Assembly: GCA_012511175.1 (NCBI GenBank)
Contig: JAAZGO010000035.1
Coordinates: forward strand, 1 to 43,030
Direction of reading: 5' to 3'
Origin: Fastidiosipila sp.
GTDB lineage: Bacteria; Bacillota; Clostridia; Saccharofermentanales; DTU023
Length of the DNA: 43,030 nucleotides
This document shows positions 41,481 to 43,030 of the stretch, in pieces. Positions within the stretch are counted from its first letter, which is position 1, and each line of letters begins with the position of its first letter. A program made the position numbers and the translations under genes. Under the pieces are notes generated by a model. The model did no database searches. It was given only the letters and a program-made list of their open reading frames with translations, and was not told the DNA's origin.

Positions 41481-42859
41481 TGGCGACTTACATGCCGGAA
41501 CCTTATCGGATCAAGATGGTCGAACCGCTGAAAGTGACCACCAGGAAAGAACGTGAAGAAGCGATCCGCCGGGCACACTTCAACCTGTTCGGTCTCAAAA
41601 GTGATGAAATCTACATCGACATGCTTACCGACAGCGGAACAGGCGCCATGTCAGACCGCCAATGGGCGGCCATCATGATGGGGGATGAAAGTTATGCGGG
41701 GTCCCGCAGTTACTACAGCCTGATGGAGGTCTGCCAGGAGCTTTTTGGGTGGAAATACTTCCAGCCGGTCCATCAGGGACGGGCCGCGGAAAAAGTCCTC
41801 TTTCCCAACCTGTTGAAAAAAGGACAGATCTCCATCTCCAATATGCATTTTGATACGACTGCCGGACACGTCATGCTGTGCGGCGCCAAACCGGTCAACT
41901 GCGTCGATCCGCGGGCACTTGATCCGGATTCCCTTTATCCCTTCAAGGGCAACATGGACAATGCACACCTTGAAGAGTTGATTGAACAATACGGCCACGG
42001 CCAGGTGGGCATGATCGTCATTACTGTGACCTGCAATTCTGCCGGAGGCCAGCCCGTTTCCCTGGCCAACATGGAGGAAACAGCAGCCATTGCCCGGCTG
42101 CACGGGATACCGCTCGTCATTGACGCGGCCCGCTTCGCCGAGAACGCCTTTTTCATCAAAGAGCGCGAAGAAGGTCAATCAAGCCGATCCATCCGCGAAA
42201 TCGTCCGCCTCATGTTTGCCCATGCGGACGCCTTCACTTTCTCCGCCAAGAAAGATGGCATCGTCAACATGGGCGGACTGGTGGCCGTGCGCGAGGACGA
42301 AAAACTGATCGAAGGCGTAAGACGCCAGGTGGTTCCCAGTGAGGGCTTCTTGTCCTACGGAGGCCTGGCGGGCCGCGACATGGAAGCACTGGCGGTGGGT
42401 CTGGAAGAGGGTCTTGACGAGGCCTTTCTTCGTTCCTATACGGGCCAGACCCGCTATCTGGTCGACCGTTTCATTGAGGAGGGGATTCCCTGCCAGCGGC
42501 CAGCGGGCGGGCATGCGGTTTTTGTCGATGCCGGAAGGCTTCTGCCCCATATCTCCTACGACCGCTTCCCCGCCCAGTCTCTTTGTGTCGAAGCGTACCG
42601 GGAAGCGGGAATTCGTGGCTGTGATGTCGGGTCCTTCATGCTGGATCCTGATCCCGTCACAGGCCTTCAACCGGAGGCAGCCATGGAATTCGCCCGCTTT
42701 TGCATCCCCAGGAGGACCTACACCCAGGCCCACCTCGATTACGTCGTCGCCTCCATGATGCGGGTCATGGAAAAAGCAAATACCCTCAGGGGCTACCGGA
42801 TTGTCCGCGCGGAAAAAATTCTGCGCCATTTCACCGCCAGGCTGGAACCTGACGACTGA
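41477..42859 (+). CDS. tnaA: Tryptophanase (tryptophan indole-lyase)
   Basis: PLP enzyme cleaving tryptophan to indole, pyruvate and ammonia, 460 aa. The PLP lysine is Lys259 in TFSAKKDG. The residues that separate it from tyrosine phenol-lyase point to tryptophanase: Asp126 in FDTT (Thr in TPL), Val in GCDVGSF (Arg381 in TPL) and His451 in LRHFTARL (Phe448 in TPL). The NSAGGQPVSLAN and RSYYSLME segments also match. ATG 41477 gives the ATGA overlap with the hydrolase; ATG 41480 has better spacing to AGGAG. No TnaC leader or tnaB permease is present. Confidence 0.93.
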   Translation: MMATYMPEPYRIKMVEPLKVTTRKEREEAIRRAHFNLFGLKSDEIYIDMLTDSGTGAMSDRQWAAIMMGDESYAGSRSYYSLMEVCQELFGWKYFQPVHQGRAAEKVLFPNLLKKGQISISNMHFDTTAGHVMLCGAKPVNCVDPRALDPDSLYPFKGNMDNAHLEELIEQYGHGQVGMIVITVTCNSAGGQPVSLANMEETAAIARLHGIPLVIDAARFAENAFFIKEREEGQSSRSIREIVRLMFAHADAFTFSAKKDGIVNMGGLVAVREDEKLIEGVRRQVVPSEGFLSYGGLAGRDMEALAVGLEEGLDEAFLRSYTGQTRYLVDRFIEEGIPCQRPAGGHAVFVDAGRLLPHISYDRFPAQSLCVEAYREAGIRGCDVGSFMLDPDPVTGLQPEAAMEFARFCIPRRTYTQAHLDYVVASMMRVMEKANTLRGYRIVRAEKILRHFTARLEPDD

Positions 42860-42964
42860 TCTTTGCCGCCCGCGTACGGGGCCGGCTGGCTGAGTTTGCA
42901 TACGTTATAACCTGACTTTTACAGTTTGAGCTGAATCACCCAATCCATTTACGGCATCCACTAT

Positions 42965-43002
42965 CTCCCAAACTCGCCTAATGCGCAGGTTTGGGAGTTT
43001 TT
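42965..43002 (+). terminator. Rho-independent terminator after tnaA
   Basis: A perfect 9-bp stem (42965-42973 with 42989-42997) is followed by TTTTT (42998-43002). The 15-nt loop may hold a small inner CGC/GCG pairing. It lies 105 bp beyond the tnaA stop codon and ends the plus-strand run. Confidence 0.85.
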
Positions 43003-43030
43003 CCATGAGGGAAATGGCGCCCGGCTATTG

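Noticed and set aside
41477-42859. Tyrosine phenol-lyase as the identity of the last gene
   Set aside because: The three discriminating positions (Asp126, Val, His451) match tryptophanase rather than TPL, although part of the sequence (GRDMEA) is TPL-like.
43005-43030. ATG at 43005 as the start of another plus-strand gene
   Set aside because: Only eight codons remain, and the GGGAG before it is part of the terminator stem; nothing supports a gene.
1-43030. CRISPR arrays, tRNA/rRNA genes, insertion sequences, integrases
   Set aside because: No regularly spaced repeats, cloverleaf-like or rRNA sequences, transposase motifs or flanking target duplications were recognised anywhere in the window.

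Overview
The window looks like the chromosome of an anaerobic, Gram-positive (Firmicutes/Clostridia-type) bacterium. This is inferred from family content and gene order, not from any rRNA. The supporting signs are strong GGAGG-type ribosome binding sites, a GatCAB amidotransferase, a MazG-RqcP-DivIC order like the Bacillus/Clostridium yabN-yabO-divIC region, a BMP-type nucleoside ABC importer, a DUF5058 membrane protein and tryptophanase. The DNA is clearly above 50% GC by eye. I found no rRNA, tRNA, CRISPR array, insertion sequence, integrase or phage gene, so this is ordinary chromosome rather than an island.

Layout, left to right. At 1-8676 everything is on the minus strand: the first codons of an unknown gene, the Mg2+ transporter MgtE, a RidA deaminase, dihydrolipoamide dehydrogenase, and a four-gene ABC importer (lipoprotein, ATPase, two permeases) of the purine-nucleoside/BMP type. 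At 8677-13896 the plus strand carries a small lipoprotein, threonine synthase and a large HerA/FtsK-like ATPase with a coiled-coil tail. LplA (minus) faces the ATPase and shares a bidirectional terminator with it. At 15058-17925 (plus) lie a NUDIX hydrolase, MazG, the S4 protein RqcP, DivIC and endonuclease IV. A DUF2007-like gene (minus) and a DUF5058 two-gene membrane operon (plus) follow. At 19789-23606 (minus) lie TrkH, TrkA and a secreted SleB-like hydrolase. An M42 aminopeptidase (plus) comes next.

At 25168-30171 (minus) is the most striking locus: one reading frame encodes aspartyl-tRNA synthetase with GatC fused to its C-terminus, followed by gatA and gatB. This is the complete machinery for tRNA-dependent amidation, with the synthetase covalently tied to the amidotransferase.

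From 30389 to the end (plus) lie an RDD membrane protein, a patatin phospholipase and SbcD-SbcC nuclease, then a serine-biosynthesis cluster (class V aminotransferase, short SerA, DUF1015), a tRNA-dihydrouridine synthase, and an alpha/beta hydrolase coupled to tryptophanase, ending at a clear terminator.

How the genes work together: the importer operon is a single uptake system; Lpd and LplA both serve lipoate-dependent dehydrogenase or glycine-cleavage complexes whose other subunits are outside the window; TrkA gates TrkH; AspRS-GatC, GatA and GatB form one amidation route; SbcC and SbcD form one nuclease; and SerC-like plus SerA make phosphoserine, with DUF1015 a candidate for the missing last step.
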